DNA of 10,414 nt, taken from Pseudomonadales bacterium. GTDB taxonomy: Bacteria; Pseudomonadota; Gammaproteobacteria; Pseudomonadales; Azotimanducaceae. The notes beneath the pieces are model-generated. The model made no database searches. It was not told the DNA's origin and worked only from the letters and a program-made list of their open reading frames with translations. The stretch lies in NCBI GenBank assembly GCA_022448765.1, contig JAKUTI010000087.1, positions 1 to 10,414 of the forward strand. The letters run 5' to 3'. Below, one piece after another: positions 1-6,626 of the stretch. The translations under genes were made by a program, and so were the position numbers. Position 1 is the first letter of the stretch; each line of letters begins with the position of its first letter.

Positions 1-65
1 AAAAAATGATGGCTACGGAGAATGAATTAATCGAAGAACGAGACGCGGTGGCGCATCTTTTGTAA
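1..65 (+). CDS. Possible 3' end of an unidentified gene (partial)
   Basis: An open + strand frame enters from the left edge and ends at TAA 63-65. It encodes about 20 residues (KMMATENELIEERDAVAHLL). The stop lies four bases from the TAG of the convergent selenoprotein gene, a spacing typical of dense bacterial genomes. The peptide is acidic and probably helical, and I recognise no family. It could equally be a chance open frame or a tiny ORF starting at ATG 6 or ATG 9. The sequence left of the window would decide. Confidence 0.3.
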   Translation, partial: KMMATENELIEERDAVAHLL

Positions 66-69
66 GGCA

Positions 70-954
70 CTATTCGGGCCTGACTCTCCCCGCTGCCCTC
101 AGAGCTTTCCTATCGGCTTTCCTTTCTTCGCCTCTGAGTCGAAGCTTCGCTCGATCTTCCTCGCGCACCTCCAGGTAGCGATCGCGCCAGGATTGGTCAC
201 CGTCCCACTCGATTGGACTGACGACGGTTGAACCTGGCCCGCTAGCGTCTTCTAGCACATCGAAGCAGTGCGACACGATGGAGCGCTGCATCGCTAGGTC
301 GTAAGGCTTACCGCATGGGTTACCAAGAGGGAAATCGGTGAATAGGAACCGGGGTACGCCGCAATGTTCAACGATATCTCGCGCGGAGCCTAGGATGATG
401 GTTGGAATTCCACTCGCTTCAAGGTGCCTCGCTATCAAACACACGGTTTGATGGCAGACGGGTCATAAAGGCACAAGAAGCGCGATATCGGCCTTGTCTT
501 GGCGACACCGATCAAGGATTTCGGGGGCATCCACTTCCGTCGTTCGGCGGTGACTGTATTCGGTTGGTGCGCAATAAAAATTGGTGCAGATCGAACCGAT
601 CCGATCTTCTCGCTCCAATTTTTGCAGCACTTTTAATGGGAAGTACGAACCAAGATCGTTTAAGTGCGTGGCCTGCCTGTCCCAGGAAAGGTCGTTGGCA
701 AAAAGCTTTGCGGGTATTTCCGCCGTCGTTTGTGATGCGACTTCGCGAACATCGTCAGCGTGGCGATCATAGAGTGCTGCCGTGGTGATTAGGGCAACAG
801 TGGACTCTCTAAGAGGAAGTGCGAGTGGCGTAAACGGGATATCGTCAAATTGTGCCCACGTGTATGGGATCTCAAATCCCTGGGCTTCGTAATACGCGCG
901 CGTGCGCGCCATGTATTGAACAACTTGACTCGTCATAGGCAATAAATCATACAC
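70..954 (-). CDS. GrdB-like selenoprotein with in-frame UGA (Sec)
   Basis: This is one continuous frame of 295 codons, GTG at 954 to TAG at 72-70, broken only by TGA at 465-463 (residue 164). Around it the protein reads VPL-U-PVCHQT, then VCLIARHLE, DIVEHCGVPRFLF and FPLGNPCGKPYD. From memory, members of the glycine/sarcosine/betaine reductase selenoprotein B family outside classical Grd operons carry Cys there (VPNCPVCHQTV), so the TGA falls on the redox-active first position of a UxxC pair (U164, C167). The N-terminal half also fits the family (an IPYTWAQFDDIPFTP segment and VALITTAALYDRH), and conservation continues across the TGA. The C-terminus is a charged, likely helical tail. Relatives in anaerobes act in reductive cleavage of glycine, sarcosine or betaine; this shorter branch has no assigned substrate that I know of, so its role here is unknown. 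ATG 936 is an alternative start; neither has a clear Shine-Dalgarno. Split annotation would give false ORFs at 954-463 and 444-70. A nonsense mutation is the main alternative. Confidence 0.82.
425..456 (-). promoter_or_regulatory. Candidate bacterial SECIS hairpin
   Basis: Just 3' of the TGA on the minus strand, ATCAAAC (452-446) pairs perfectly with GTTTGAT (440-434) around a five-base loop CGTGT (445-441). A lower stem can form between TGCC (456-453) and GGCA (428-425), with a five-base bulge AGCGA on the 3' side. The apical loop begins 17 bases after the TGA and has G as its second base. This matches the published bacterial SECIS consensus as I recall it: loop 16-37 nt from UGA, 3-14 nt loop, 4-16 bp upper stem, and a G in the first two loop positions. 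SelB binding is inferred, not shown. Confidence 0.7.
463..465 (-). other. UGA codon, predicted selenocysteine (residue 164)
   Basis: The codon is TGA in the frame of the 954-70 gene, while the true stop is TAG. It is followed by CCC GTC TGC (P-V-C), giving a U-x-x-C redox motif. In Cys-containing relatives, as I remember them, this residue is the first Cys of CPVCHQT, the usual Sec/Cys exchange position. The six codons between the TGA and the GTG at 444 stay in frame and continue the family motif. Confidence 0.8.
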
Positions 955-983
955 TCAGCGATTGAATTTATGGGGGTGTGCGA

Positions 984-1356
984 ATGCCGGGTCCGCTGGA
1001 GGGAACACGCGTCGTAGAGCTAGCTGTGGCGATTCAAGGCCCAGCCGTGGGTTTTTTCTTCAGTGCCATGGGAACCGATGTCATCAAGGTTGAGCCGCGG
1101 ATGGGTGATGCGAGTCGATACCACCGGGGAGTCAATAATACTCTGGCCGCGGACGCTTATGGCATTCAGTGAGACCCCTACCAGTCCGCCTCCGCCATTG
1201 GGGGAACATACCGAAGAGGTGATGGCTGCGCTAGGTTTTGACGCTGCGGAAATCGAAAACGTGCGTAATCACGCCGAAGCTGAGAAACAAGTGATGTTGA
1301 TTTGCGCTGCTCGGAGACAATTGATTTTGTACAATCTCGGGTCAAGCGACGGATAG
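984..1356 (+). pseudogene. Family III CoA-transferase remnant, internally deleted
   Basis: The first 60-odd residues are a clear CaiB/BaiF CoA-transferase N-terminus: GPLEGTRVVELAVAIQGPA, then MGTDVIKVEPRMGDASRYHRG. This frame stops at TGA 1170-1172. In the next frame the family C-terminus appears at once: FSETPTSPPPPLGEHTEEV, then LGFDAAEIENVR, ending at TAG 1354-1356. About 300 residues normally found between these parts are missing, including the region with the catalytic Asp, so the product cannot be a working enzyme. I place the start at ATG 984, with GGGGG at 972-976 as a likely ribosome site; GTG 978 is in frame. It heads a + strand run with the small CGG protein and the acyl-CoA synthetase, so an intact ancestor was probably part of that operon. 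An assembly error that dropped about 900 bases would look the same. Confidence 0.8.
1165..1170 (+). other. Deletion junction TTCAGT in the CoA-transferase remnant
   Basis: N-terminal family homology runs up to GGC ATT CAG, where relatives usually continue with Phe (TTT or TTC). C-terminal homology begins with TTC AGT GAG in another frame. The six bases TTCAGT could therefore belong to both ends, as expected for a deletion through a short direct repeat. The ancestral sequence is not available here, so the shared repeat is inferred. Confidence 0.4.
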
Positions 1357-1359
1357 GGG
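1355..1359 (+). promoter_or_regulatory. Ribosome binding site for the small CGG protein
   Basis: AGGGG ends eight bases before ATG 1368 and overlaps the TAG of the upstream CoA-transferase remnant. It supports the ATG at 1368 over the longer in-frame opening at 1302, and suggests translation coupled to the upstream remnant. Confidence 0.5.
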
Positions 1360-1367
1360 TAGATGAG

Positions 1368-1673
1368 ATGGCAGCCTTATCGGCAGGTCAACGGTTAAAA
1401 AGTACGGTCTGTGCAACAGAAATTATGGTCATTGCGGCGCCAGATGAGGACATCGAGTTGCAGTGTGGTGGTGCAACAATGACGGACGGAGAAGGCAATG
1501 CCGGTGGCAGTGTCGATGCCGACTATGCGGAAGGCACGGCATTGGGCAAACGTTACGTCAATGAAGACGGAGGCCTTGAACTTTTGTGTGTGAAACCTGG
1601 TGACGGTTCGCTATCGGCTGGTGGCGAAGTGCTGAAGGTCAAGGATGCGAAGAAGTTGCCGAAGACAGACTAG
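1368..1673 (+). CDS. Small conserved protein with CGG motif, next to acyl-CoA synthetase
   Basis: The product has 101 residues starting MAALSAGQRLKSTVC. Visible landmarks are Cys15 in the segment VCATEIMVI, Cys33 in LQCGGATM, a GTALGKRYVNEDGGLELL segment, and the ending GGEVLKVKDAKKLPKTD. I recall similar small proteins of unknown function beside acyl-CoA synthetase genes, mainly in actinobacteria, sharing the VC-TE, CGG, LGKRY and KPLP-type segments; this recall is unverified. There is no signal peptide or membrane segment, so it is probably cytoplasmic. The alternating hydrophobic pattern suggests a small beta-rich fold. Two Cys are too few for a rubredoxin-type metal site in one chain. The start is set by AGGGG at 1355-1359. 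The acyl-CoA synthetase begins 81 bases downstream on the same strand, so this may be a ligase partner; the function is unknown. Confidence 0.75.
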   Translation: MAALSAGQRLKSTVCATEIMVIAAPDEDIELQCGGATMTDGEGNAGGSVDADYAEGTALGKRYVNEDGGLELLCVKPGDGSLSAGGEVLKVKDAKKLPKTD

Positions 1674-1740
1674 CAAACGTCGCGGCCGTTCATTCGTAAA
1701 GGTCCAATCGAAGCGGCGTCGAAAGTACGGTGAAGAGAGG

Positions 1741-1748
1741 GAGAGGGA
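1741..1748 (+). promoter_or_regulatory. Ribosome binding site of acyl-CoA synthetase
   Basis: GAGAGGGA lies six bases before ATG 1755 within a purine-rich run that begins near 1731. It fixes the start of the ligase gene. No promoter or terminator hairpin is evident in the 81-base gap (1674-1754). Confidence 0.5.
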
Positions 1749-1754
1749 CCGAAC

Positions 1755-3248
1755 ATGAACATCATGATGCTGTTGGAGATGGCCTCTTCGGGTTGCCCCG
1801 ACCGTGTGGCGTTTGTTGATCCAGAGGTTGGCGCATCGGTTAGTTATCAAGAGCTCTTTGATGCCGCGGGCAAGATGGCCGCGGTTCTACGAGATACTCG
1901 TGCCGAGCGTTTTGCGATGTTGGATGTCTCCAATATCGGAATCCCCATCGGGTTATTTGCAAGCGGGTGGGCTGGTATCCCCTATGTCCCTCTTAACTAT
2001 CGTCTGACCGATCCAGAAATCGAGAGCCTTCTTGAGCGGATCACTCCCGCGTACTTGGTGACGGAACCGGAGCGGGTTGCCGGGTTCGACGGTCGGGAGG
2101 GGGTCGAAGTATCGTCTCGTTCAGATTTTGTCGAGCTGGCTCGCGAACCTGGCGAACCGACGGATGCGTGGTCGATGGACCCTGATGATACCGCGGTTCT
2201 ACTCTTCACCAGTGGAACAACAGGGGCACCAAAGGCTGCCGTACTGCGACAGAAACACTTGGTATCGTACATTCTTGGATCTGTGGAGTTTATGGGAGCC
2301 GACGAGGAAGAGGCGGCTCTCGTGTGCGTTCCGCCCTACCATATTGCTGGGATAGCCGCTGTCTTAAGCTCGGTTTATTCGGGTCGAAGAGTCGTGCAAC
2401 TTGCAAACTTTCGTGCAGATAAATGGGTTCAATTGGCGCGCGACGAAAAAATCACGACGGCTTTCGTGGTCCCGACCATGCTCTCGCGTATTGTCGATGA
2501 GCTTGGTGACGCGACCAACGCCAATATGCCGCACCTTCAGTCGCTATCATACGGCGGTGGGAAAATGCCGCTCTCCGTGATTCAGCGCGCGATGGAGTTG
2601 TTTCCTGAAACCGATTTTACAAATGCCTATGGCCTCACCGAGACCAGTTCGACCATTACCGTTCTCGGGCCGGATGAGCACCGTCTAGCGGCAGCGAGCA
2701 ATGACGAGAGCGTCCGACGTCGGTTGGTTTCGGTAGGTGTTCCGTTGCCTGGCATTGAACTGGAAATCCGGGACGACGAAGGAGCCTTGCAACCTACCGG
2801 TGAGCGGGGCGAGATTTATGTGCGAGGTGAGCAGGTCTCGGGAGAGTACGAAGGACGCGGGAGCGTTGTCGATAGCGATGGCTGGTTCCCTACCCGAGAT
2901 GCTGGTTTCGTTGACGGCGAAGGCTTTTTGTTTATTGATGGACGGGCAGATGACGTCATTGTACGTGGCGGCGAAAACATGTCCCCGGGTGAAATCGAGG
3001 ACGTCCTGCTCGAGCATCCCGCGGTCAGTGACGCAGCGGTGGTAGGTATCCCAAGCGAAGAATGGGGTGAAGCCGTGGTTGCCGCTCTCGTGATTTCGGA
3101 TGCGGTGACGGCGGCAGAGCTGCAAGCCTGGGTCAAAGAACGTATGCGTTCGTCTCGCGTACCAGAGCGGCTCGAATTCTGGGACGAGCTGCCTTACAAC
3201 GAGACGGGGAAATTACTGCGTCGGGTCGTCAAAGAGAGACTAGCGTAG
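1755..3248 (+). CDS. AMP-forming acyl-CoA synthetase (class I adenylate-forming)
   Basis: The 497-residue product has the full motif set of the ANL superfamily. It has the P-loop FTSGTTGAPK at 151-160, PPYHIAG at 193-199, and AYGLTET at 291-297. The adenosine/ribose-binding Asp382 is in PTRDAG, the hinge region DGRADDVIVRGGENMSPGEIE covers about 395-415, and the C-terminal catalytic Lys486 is in NETGK. Nothing essential is missing and the length is normal. It should form an acyl-CoA from a carboxylic acid, ATP and CoA through an acyl-adenylate, in the cytoplasm. The substrate cannot be read from the sequence. It follows the CoA-transferase remnant and small CGG protein on the same strand, and its stop faces the stop of the convergent CoA-transferase across an eight-base gap. 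Confidence 0.95.
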   Translation: MNIMMLLEMASSGCPDRVAFVDPEVGASVSYQELFDAAGKMAAVLRDTRAERFAMLDVSNIGIPIGLFASGWAGIPYVPLNYRLTDPEIESLLERITPAYLVTEPERVAGFDGREGVEVSSRSDFVELAREPGEPTDAWSMDPDDTAVLLFTSGTTGAPKAAVLRQKHLVSYILGSVEFMGADEEEAALVCVPPYHIAGIAAVLSSVYSGRRVVQLANFRADKWVQLARDEKITTAFVVPTMLSRIVDELGDATNANMPHLQSLSYGGGKMPLSVIQRAMELFPETDFTNAYGLTETSSTITVLGPDEHRLAAASNDESVRRRLVSVGVPLPGIELEIRDDEGALQPTGERGEIYVRGEQVSGEYEGRGSVVDSDGWFPTRDAGFVDGEGFLFIDGRADDVIVRGGENMSPGEIEDVLLEHPAVSDAAVVGIPSEEWGEAVVAALVISDAVTAAELQAWVKERMRSSRVPERLEFWDELPYNETGKLLRRVVKERLA

Positions 3249-3260
3249 CTGATCGATCAG
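3249..3260. other. 12-base perfect palindrome between convergent genes
   Basis: CTGATCGATCAG is its own reverse complement. It fills the eight-base gap between the acyl-CoA synthetase and the convergent CoA-transferase and covers the latter's TGA. As RNA it could fold with a TCGA loop, and weak G-U/A-U pairs could extend the stem. There is no following T-run on either strand, so I do not call it a rho-independent terminator. Confidence 0.3.
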
Positions 3261-4486
3261 TTGGGAGGACGATCGACGATAACCCCCGAACTTTCGAGCT
3301 CACGAATGTCTTCGTTCGAGTAATCCAGCCACTCGCTTAATATTGCGTGATTGTTTTCGCCCAACCTTGGGCAGGGCGACCAGTCGGCGCTCGACACCTC
3401 GTTCATTTTGATTGGATTCCCGGGAATGGGGGTGGGTCCAGGCTCGATCGACACGAAAAAATTGCGAGCGATGGTCTGTGGGTCGGATGTCATGTCGGGG
3501 GTGGTGTTCACGGGTCCAGCGGGGATATTTGCTTCTTGGAGAATGGCTGCCGCATCGTTCTTACTGTAGTGCCGTGTCCATGTTTCGACTTGCTGATCAA
3601 TTGTGTGATGTGCCTGGACGCGTTCGTCGAAACCGGCAGTTGCATCAAGGGTTCCCGGGATTGTCGCGCAGATCGCTTGCCAATCCCGATCGTCCCGACA
3701 CGCGATGGCTACCCAGTCGTCGGTTCCAGCGCAACGGTAAATACCGCAGGGCGCCATGTTGGGATGACGATTACCGAGCCTCTCTACCGATCCACCTAAC
3801 TGATTCTCGATCAGCCAGGGACCGCAAAAGGCTGTGGCTCCTTCGTGTAGGGACGTTTCGACCAGCGCGCCATGTCCGGTTTGCTGGCGCCGTCGAAGCG
3901 CCGTTACGACGGCTGATGTTGCGTTGAGAGCGGTGATCGGGTCCGGCAGCGCCATCGCAGTGTTACGAGGTTCATCGGGCCCGTACCCCATGACGTCGGT
4001 CAGTCCGGAAAGCGGTTCGACCGACGGTCCGAAAGCTACGCGATTTCTGTAGGGTCCGTCCATGCCGTATCCGGGCATGCTCACGTAAATGATTTTCGGG
4101 TTCGCTTCGGCGAGCTTCTCGTAATCGAGACGCAGTGAAGGCATCGCCCGCACGCTGAAATTTTCCATCACCACGTCGGCCTTTTTCACGAGCTCTAGAA
4201 ACGTTGCGCGCCCCGCAGTGGTCTTGAGGTCTACGGCGACACTTTTCTTGTTGCGCTGTAATTTTACGAACACGGCATTGACGTTGTATGGCTCGTCTCC
4301 AGGAGCACCACCGATCCAACCACCGATTGGCGACGCTTGTCCGTAGCTGCGGGGCCCTCGACCCGTGGGTGATTCAATCTTCACGACATCTGCACCCAAG
4401 TCGGCGAGGATGCGAGTCGCGAGGGGTCCCGCCCACACGTGCGTGAGATCCAGGATGCGGATCCCGTTTAATGGTCCTTTAGCCAT
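3257..4486 (-). CDS. Family III CoA-transferase, catalytic Asp present
   Basis: This is a CaiB/BaiF CoA-transferase of 409 residues, with a typical opening (GPLNGIRILDLTHVWAGPLA, then ADLGADVVKIESPTGRGPR). Further family segments are KKSVAVDLKT, DVVMENFSVRAM, PKIIYVSMPGYGMDGPYR and LGENNHAILSEWL near the end. The catalytic Asp that forms the acyl/CoA anhydride-thioester intermediate (Asp169 in formyl-CoA transferase) aligns with Asp182, at DNA 3943-3941 in LPDPITALNAT. Family enzymes move CoA from a donor thioester to an acid; the substrate is unknown. I choose ATG 4486 because it overlaps the upstream stop as ATGGCTAA (8 bases), a coupling arrangement; a TTG at 4513 would add nine residues. 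It is the last gene of the minus strand operon and probably the active subunit of a pair with the gene upstream. Confidence 0.93.
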   Translation of the reverse strand: MAKGPLNGIRILDLTHVWAGPLATRILADLGADVVKIESPTGRGPRSYGQASPIGGWIGGAPGDEPYNVNAVFVKLQRNKKSVAVDLKTTAGRATFLELVKKADVVMENFSVRAMPSLRLDYEKLAEANPKIIYVSMPGYGMDGPYRNRVAFGPSVEPLSGLTDVMGYGPDEPRNTAMALPDPITALNATSAVVTALRRRQQTGHGALVETSLHEGATAFCGPWLIENQLGGSVERLGNRHPNMAPCGIYRCAGTDDWVAIACRDDRDWQAICATIPGTLDATAGFDERVQAHHTIDQQVETWTRHYSKNDAAAILQEANIPAGPVNTTPDMTSDPQTIARNFFVSIEPGPTPIPGNPIKMNEVSSADWSPCPRLGENNHAILSEWLDYSNEDIRELESSGVIVDRPPN

Positions 4487-5504
4487 GAGCCGATTCGGGG
4501 TCGTTAAGCTCAAGCTTAGTAAGAGAATCCCCGTGGATTTTCCACGCGGTCCGCGGCGATTGGACGCTCGAGTGTCCGTTGGTGACGGACTGCCAAAACT
4601 CGCGTTGGCTAAGGTGGGGATCGTCTAATACTTCGGATAGGGTTTGTACCACGCCAATAGGAACTCGACATTCGGTGGCGCGTTGTTCGATCTCCGACCG
4701 GGTCATCTGCACAATCGTATCTGCGATGATGGTCTGCAGAGCGTCCCGGTTCTGCGACCGAAGGTCGTTACTTTTGAAACGCTGATCGATTAGTAGTTCG
4801 GGTCGCTTCAAAAAAACGGCGAAAGCGTCCCAGAAGGTTGGAACGATGTTGAGGTATGCCCAACCGTCCACACACCGGAATAAGTTGGTCGGTACGACGG
4901 TCCAGAAGTCGTTGCCATGCCTTGATCGAATCGTCTTGGCGCAGTGCCACATCACCGTGGTGAACTGACTCAGTGCCATCACCACCTCGAGCATGCCGAT
5001 GTCGATCGTGTTTTTCTGCTTTGCGATTCGACATGCGTTGGCCGCTGTGTAGGCGAACGCGCCACTTTGGAATTCTGGATAGTGCCCGGGCAATGTAAGG
5101 GGTGCGCGATCTGGATCTCCCATTAAGTTTGTATACCCCCCCATTGCTAAGATCACGCTGGAGGTGGCTTGCCAATTGCGCTTTGGGCCCGTCGTGCCAA
5201 AAGGCGTTATCGAAACCTTGACCGGCGTCTGCCACGCACTGAACCCTAGCGCCGCAAGTGCATCTGCAGTCGCGGCCTCAGCAATAACGACGTCCGCTTC
5301 GGCTGCGAGTTTAGCGATCAACCCAGGATCGCTGGTGATGAGGCGGCGCTTGCCGGCGTGCAGGTAGAAGTCAGAGGCGGTTTGACTCACCCAGCCGGGC
5401 GACGCGGGTTGTGATTCGACCCGGACGACGTCGTACCCGGATTGTGCAAAAAGCCGACCGCAATAGCCGGCTGCAAAACCACCGATTTCAAGCACGCGAT
5501 CCAT
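4479..5504 (-). CDS. Short family III CoA-transferase with Glu at the Asp site
   Basis: This CaiB/BaiF-type protein has 341 residues, shorter than the usual 380-410. It opens directly with the first Rossmann-like strand (MDRVLEIGGFAAGYCGRLFA, then YDVVRVES). Later segments include DVVIAEAATADALAALGF, ITPFGTTGPKRNW and GGYTNLMGDPDRAPLTLPGH. By alignment on the TG/SG turn and following helix, the catalytic Asp position is Glu144 (GAA, DNA 5075-5073) in PEFQSGAFAY. The helix after it also lacks the usual RTG-G loop (RIAKQKNTIDIG). It may be a divergent active form or a structural subunit. It starts 12 bases after the crotonase stop and overlaps the next CoA-transferase by eight bases, so the three genes form one operon. 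From memory, some family III branches carry Glu here, so this may be a subfamily trait rather than decay. Confidence 0.88.
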   Translation of the reverse strand: MDRVLEIGGFAAGYCGRLFAQSGYDVVRVESQPASPGWVSQTASDFYLHAGKRRLITSDPGLIAKLAAEADVVIAEAATADALAALGFSAWQTPVKVSITPFGTTGPKRNWQATSSVILAMGGYTNLMGDPDRAPLTLPGHYPEFQSGAFAYTAANACRIAKQKNTIDIGMLEVVMALSQFTTVMWHCAKTIRSRHGNDFWTVVPTNLFRCVDGWAYLNIVPTFWDAFAVFLKRPELLIDQRFKSNDLRSQNRDALQTIIADTIVQMTRSEIEQRATECRVPIGVVQTLSEVLDDPHLSQREFWQSVTNGHSSVQSPRTAWKIHGDSLTKLELNDPESAHG

Positions 5505-5516
5505 TGTGTTCGTCAG

Positions 5517-6470
5517 TTACTCACGAATCTCGTCGACCAATCCCCATGCCAGGGCGGTTTCGGCGTCGACCCGCGCACCGGTCAACGCCCAAGCTGCCAT
5601 GCGATGGCGACCGATTCGCGGAAGAATGCTGGCGGTGCCGCCCGCACCTGGGACCAGTCCCATGGAGACCTCTGGCAATTGAAAGAAAGCGTCTGGGCGT
5701 GCAAGCACATGATGGGCGAATGCGGGTAATTCGATTCCTGCGCCTATACAAGCTCCGTGCAGGTGTACCTCGATACGGTCGTGGACACTTGCCATTAAAC
5801 TGCCGGCACTGCGAGCGATTCGAGACACGTGCGCGAGACCCGCATCGGTAGCTTCGCCAAATTCGCTGAGATCGCCACCGGCACTGAAGCACGATCCTGT
5901 TCCCCGTAATAGCGCTCTGCGTATTCCGCTATCGAGCGATAGCAAGGACAAACCATCGCACAAGGCATCCCGCATCTCAGCACTGTACGCGTTGCGTTTT
6001 TCGGGTCGGTTCAATGTTAGGAATAGTTCGTCGTTGATACGTTCGACGGTCACCGCGGGTTCGTCACGGGTTGTTGACGGTTTGCGCTGTTCGCGCGAGT
6101 GAATCCAGCGCTGAAACTCGCTACCGTGTTGTAAAGTCGAATAGGCTAGAGACTCGGCGACGAGCCGTTGCGAGACACTGATGCCCTCGTTGTAGCGGAG
6201 CAACTGGACTAAGACCGCGGAGGCTATTGGATTGTTTGAAACCGCCCGTTCAATTGCCCGAGCTTGTTCTCTACTCGAGACAACCACGTCCGCGAGTGGC
6301 GGTGGAGTGGGATCGTCGGTAATGGCGATGACGGGGCACGGGGGAAGATTTGGGGGTAGCGGGACGGACCCGTCGACTTCAACCAGCACGAAAGGATTGT
6401 CAAAAAACACAGAAAATTCTTCCGCCGAAGCAGCCGAGTACAATCGCTCGCTAAGCTCGGACAGCAACAT
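5517..6470 (-). CDS. Enoyl-CoA hydratase/isomerase (crotonase) with N-terminal extension
   Basis: The protein has 317 residues; the crotonase domain covers about 139-317. It shows FLTLNRPEKRNAYSAEMRDAL (149-169), the first oxyanion-hole segment CFSAGGD (194-200), the second GACIGAGIELPAF (239-251), and QLPEVSMGLVPGAGGT (264-279). Both acidic residues of hydratases are present: Glu247 in GIEL and Glu267 in LPEV. Hydratase or isomerase activity on an acyl-CoA is therefore likely, substrate unknown. The first 135 residues are not part of the crotonase fold. They hold PVIAITDD and DVVVSS strand-like segments and a helical stretch (NPIASAVLVQLL, then VAESLAYSTL) ending in RWIHSREQRK. I have seen similar extended forms in actinobacterial sequences, from memory. 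I choose ATG 6470 (AAAGAG just before it); TTG 6482 would add four residues. It is the first gene of the minus strand operon with the CoA-transferase pair. Confidence 0.9.
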   Translation of the reverse strand: MLLSELSERLYSAASAEEFSVFFDNPFVLVEVDGSVPLPPNLPPCPVIAITDDPTPPPLADVVVSSREQARAIERAVSNNPIASAVLVQLLRYNEGISVSQRLVAESLAYSTLQHGSEFQRWIHSREQRKPSTTRDEPAVTVERINDELFLTLNRPEKRNAYSAEMRDALCDGLSLLSLDSGIRRALLRGTGSCFSAGGDLSEFGEATDAGLAHVSRIARSAGSLMASVHDRIEVHLHGACIGAGIELPAFAHHVLARPDAFFQLPEVSMGLVPGAGGTASILPRIGRHRMAAWALTGARVDAETALAWGLVDEIRE

Positions 6471-6626
6471 GGGCTCTTTCAACGGTGCACCTTTGTCGGT
6501 GGCGGGGAACGGTGATTATGCACAAACGAGGCTGCAGATCGGATATTCCGGACCACGATCAGCGCATGGGTCGAGTCGCCGCGCGATGATGTCCGGTTGC
6601 GCGTTGGCAGGAATACGGGGTTGTCG
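6471..6626. promoter_or_regulatory. Divergent intergenic region, crotonase operon and amidohydrolase
   Basis: These 156 bases separate two outward-facing genes and should hold promoters for both. A weak minus strand -10 candidate is CATAAT (6520-6515), without a good -35 box. An inverted repeat CCGGAC (6548-6553) and GTCCGG (6591-6596), 37 bases apart, could be operator half-sites, but six-base arms occur by chance. CGGGG at 6616-6620 is a plausible ribosome site for ATG 6627. No regulator gene is present in the window. Confidence 0.4.

Noticed and set aside
402..788. 128-codon + strand open frame over the selenoprotein gene
   Set aside because: It is antisense to the GrdB-like coding frame, has no recognisable motif, and depends on the complementary codon pattern.
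463..954. Selenoprotein gene as two separate genes or a simple pseudogene
   Set aside because: Both parts belong to one family in the same frame, the TGA lies at the Cys/Sec position, and a SECIS-like hairpin follows. A nonsense mutation remains possible but is less likely.
1170..1172. TGA in the CoA-transferase remnant read as a second Sec codon
   Set aside because: Readthrough in the same frame gives no family homology; the C-terminal homology lies in another frame. This is a deletion junction with frameshift.
2685..3125. 146-codon minus strand open frame inside the acyl-CoA synthetase
   Set aside because: The opposite frame carries essential ligase motifs through the whole stretch; this is a shadow frame.
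3412..3927. 171-codon + strand open frame over the CoA-transferase gene
   Set aside because: It is antisense to a well-supported CoA-transferase, Arg/Cys-rich with no family features.
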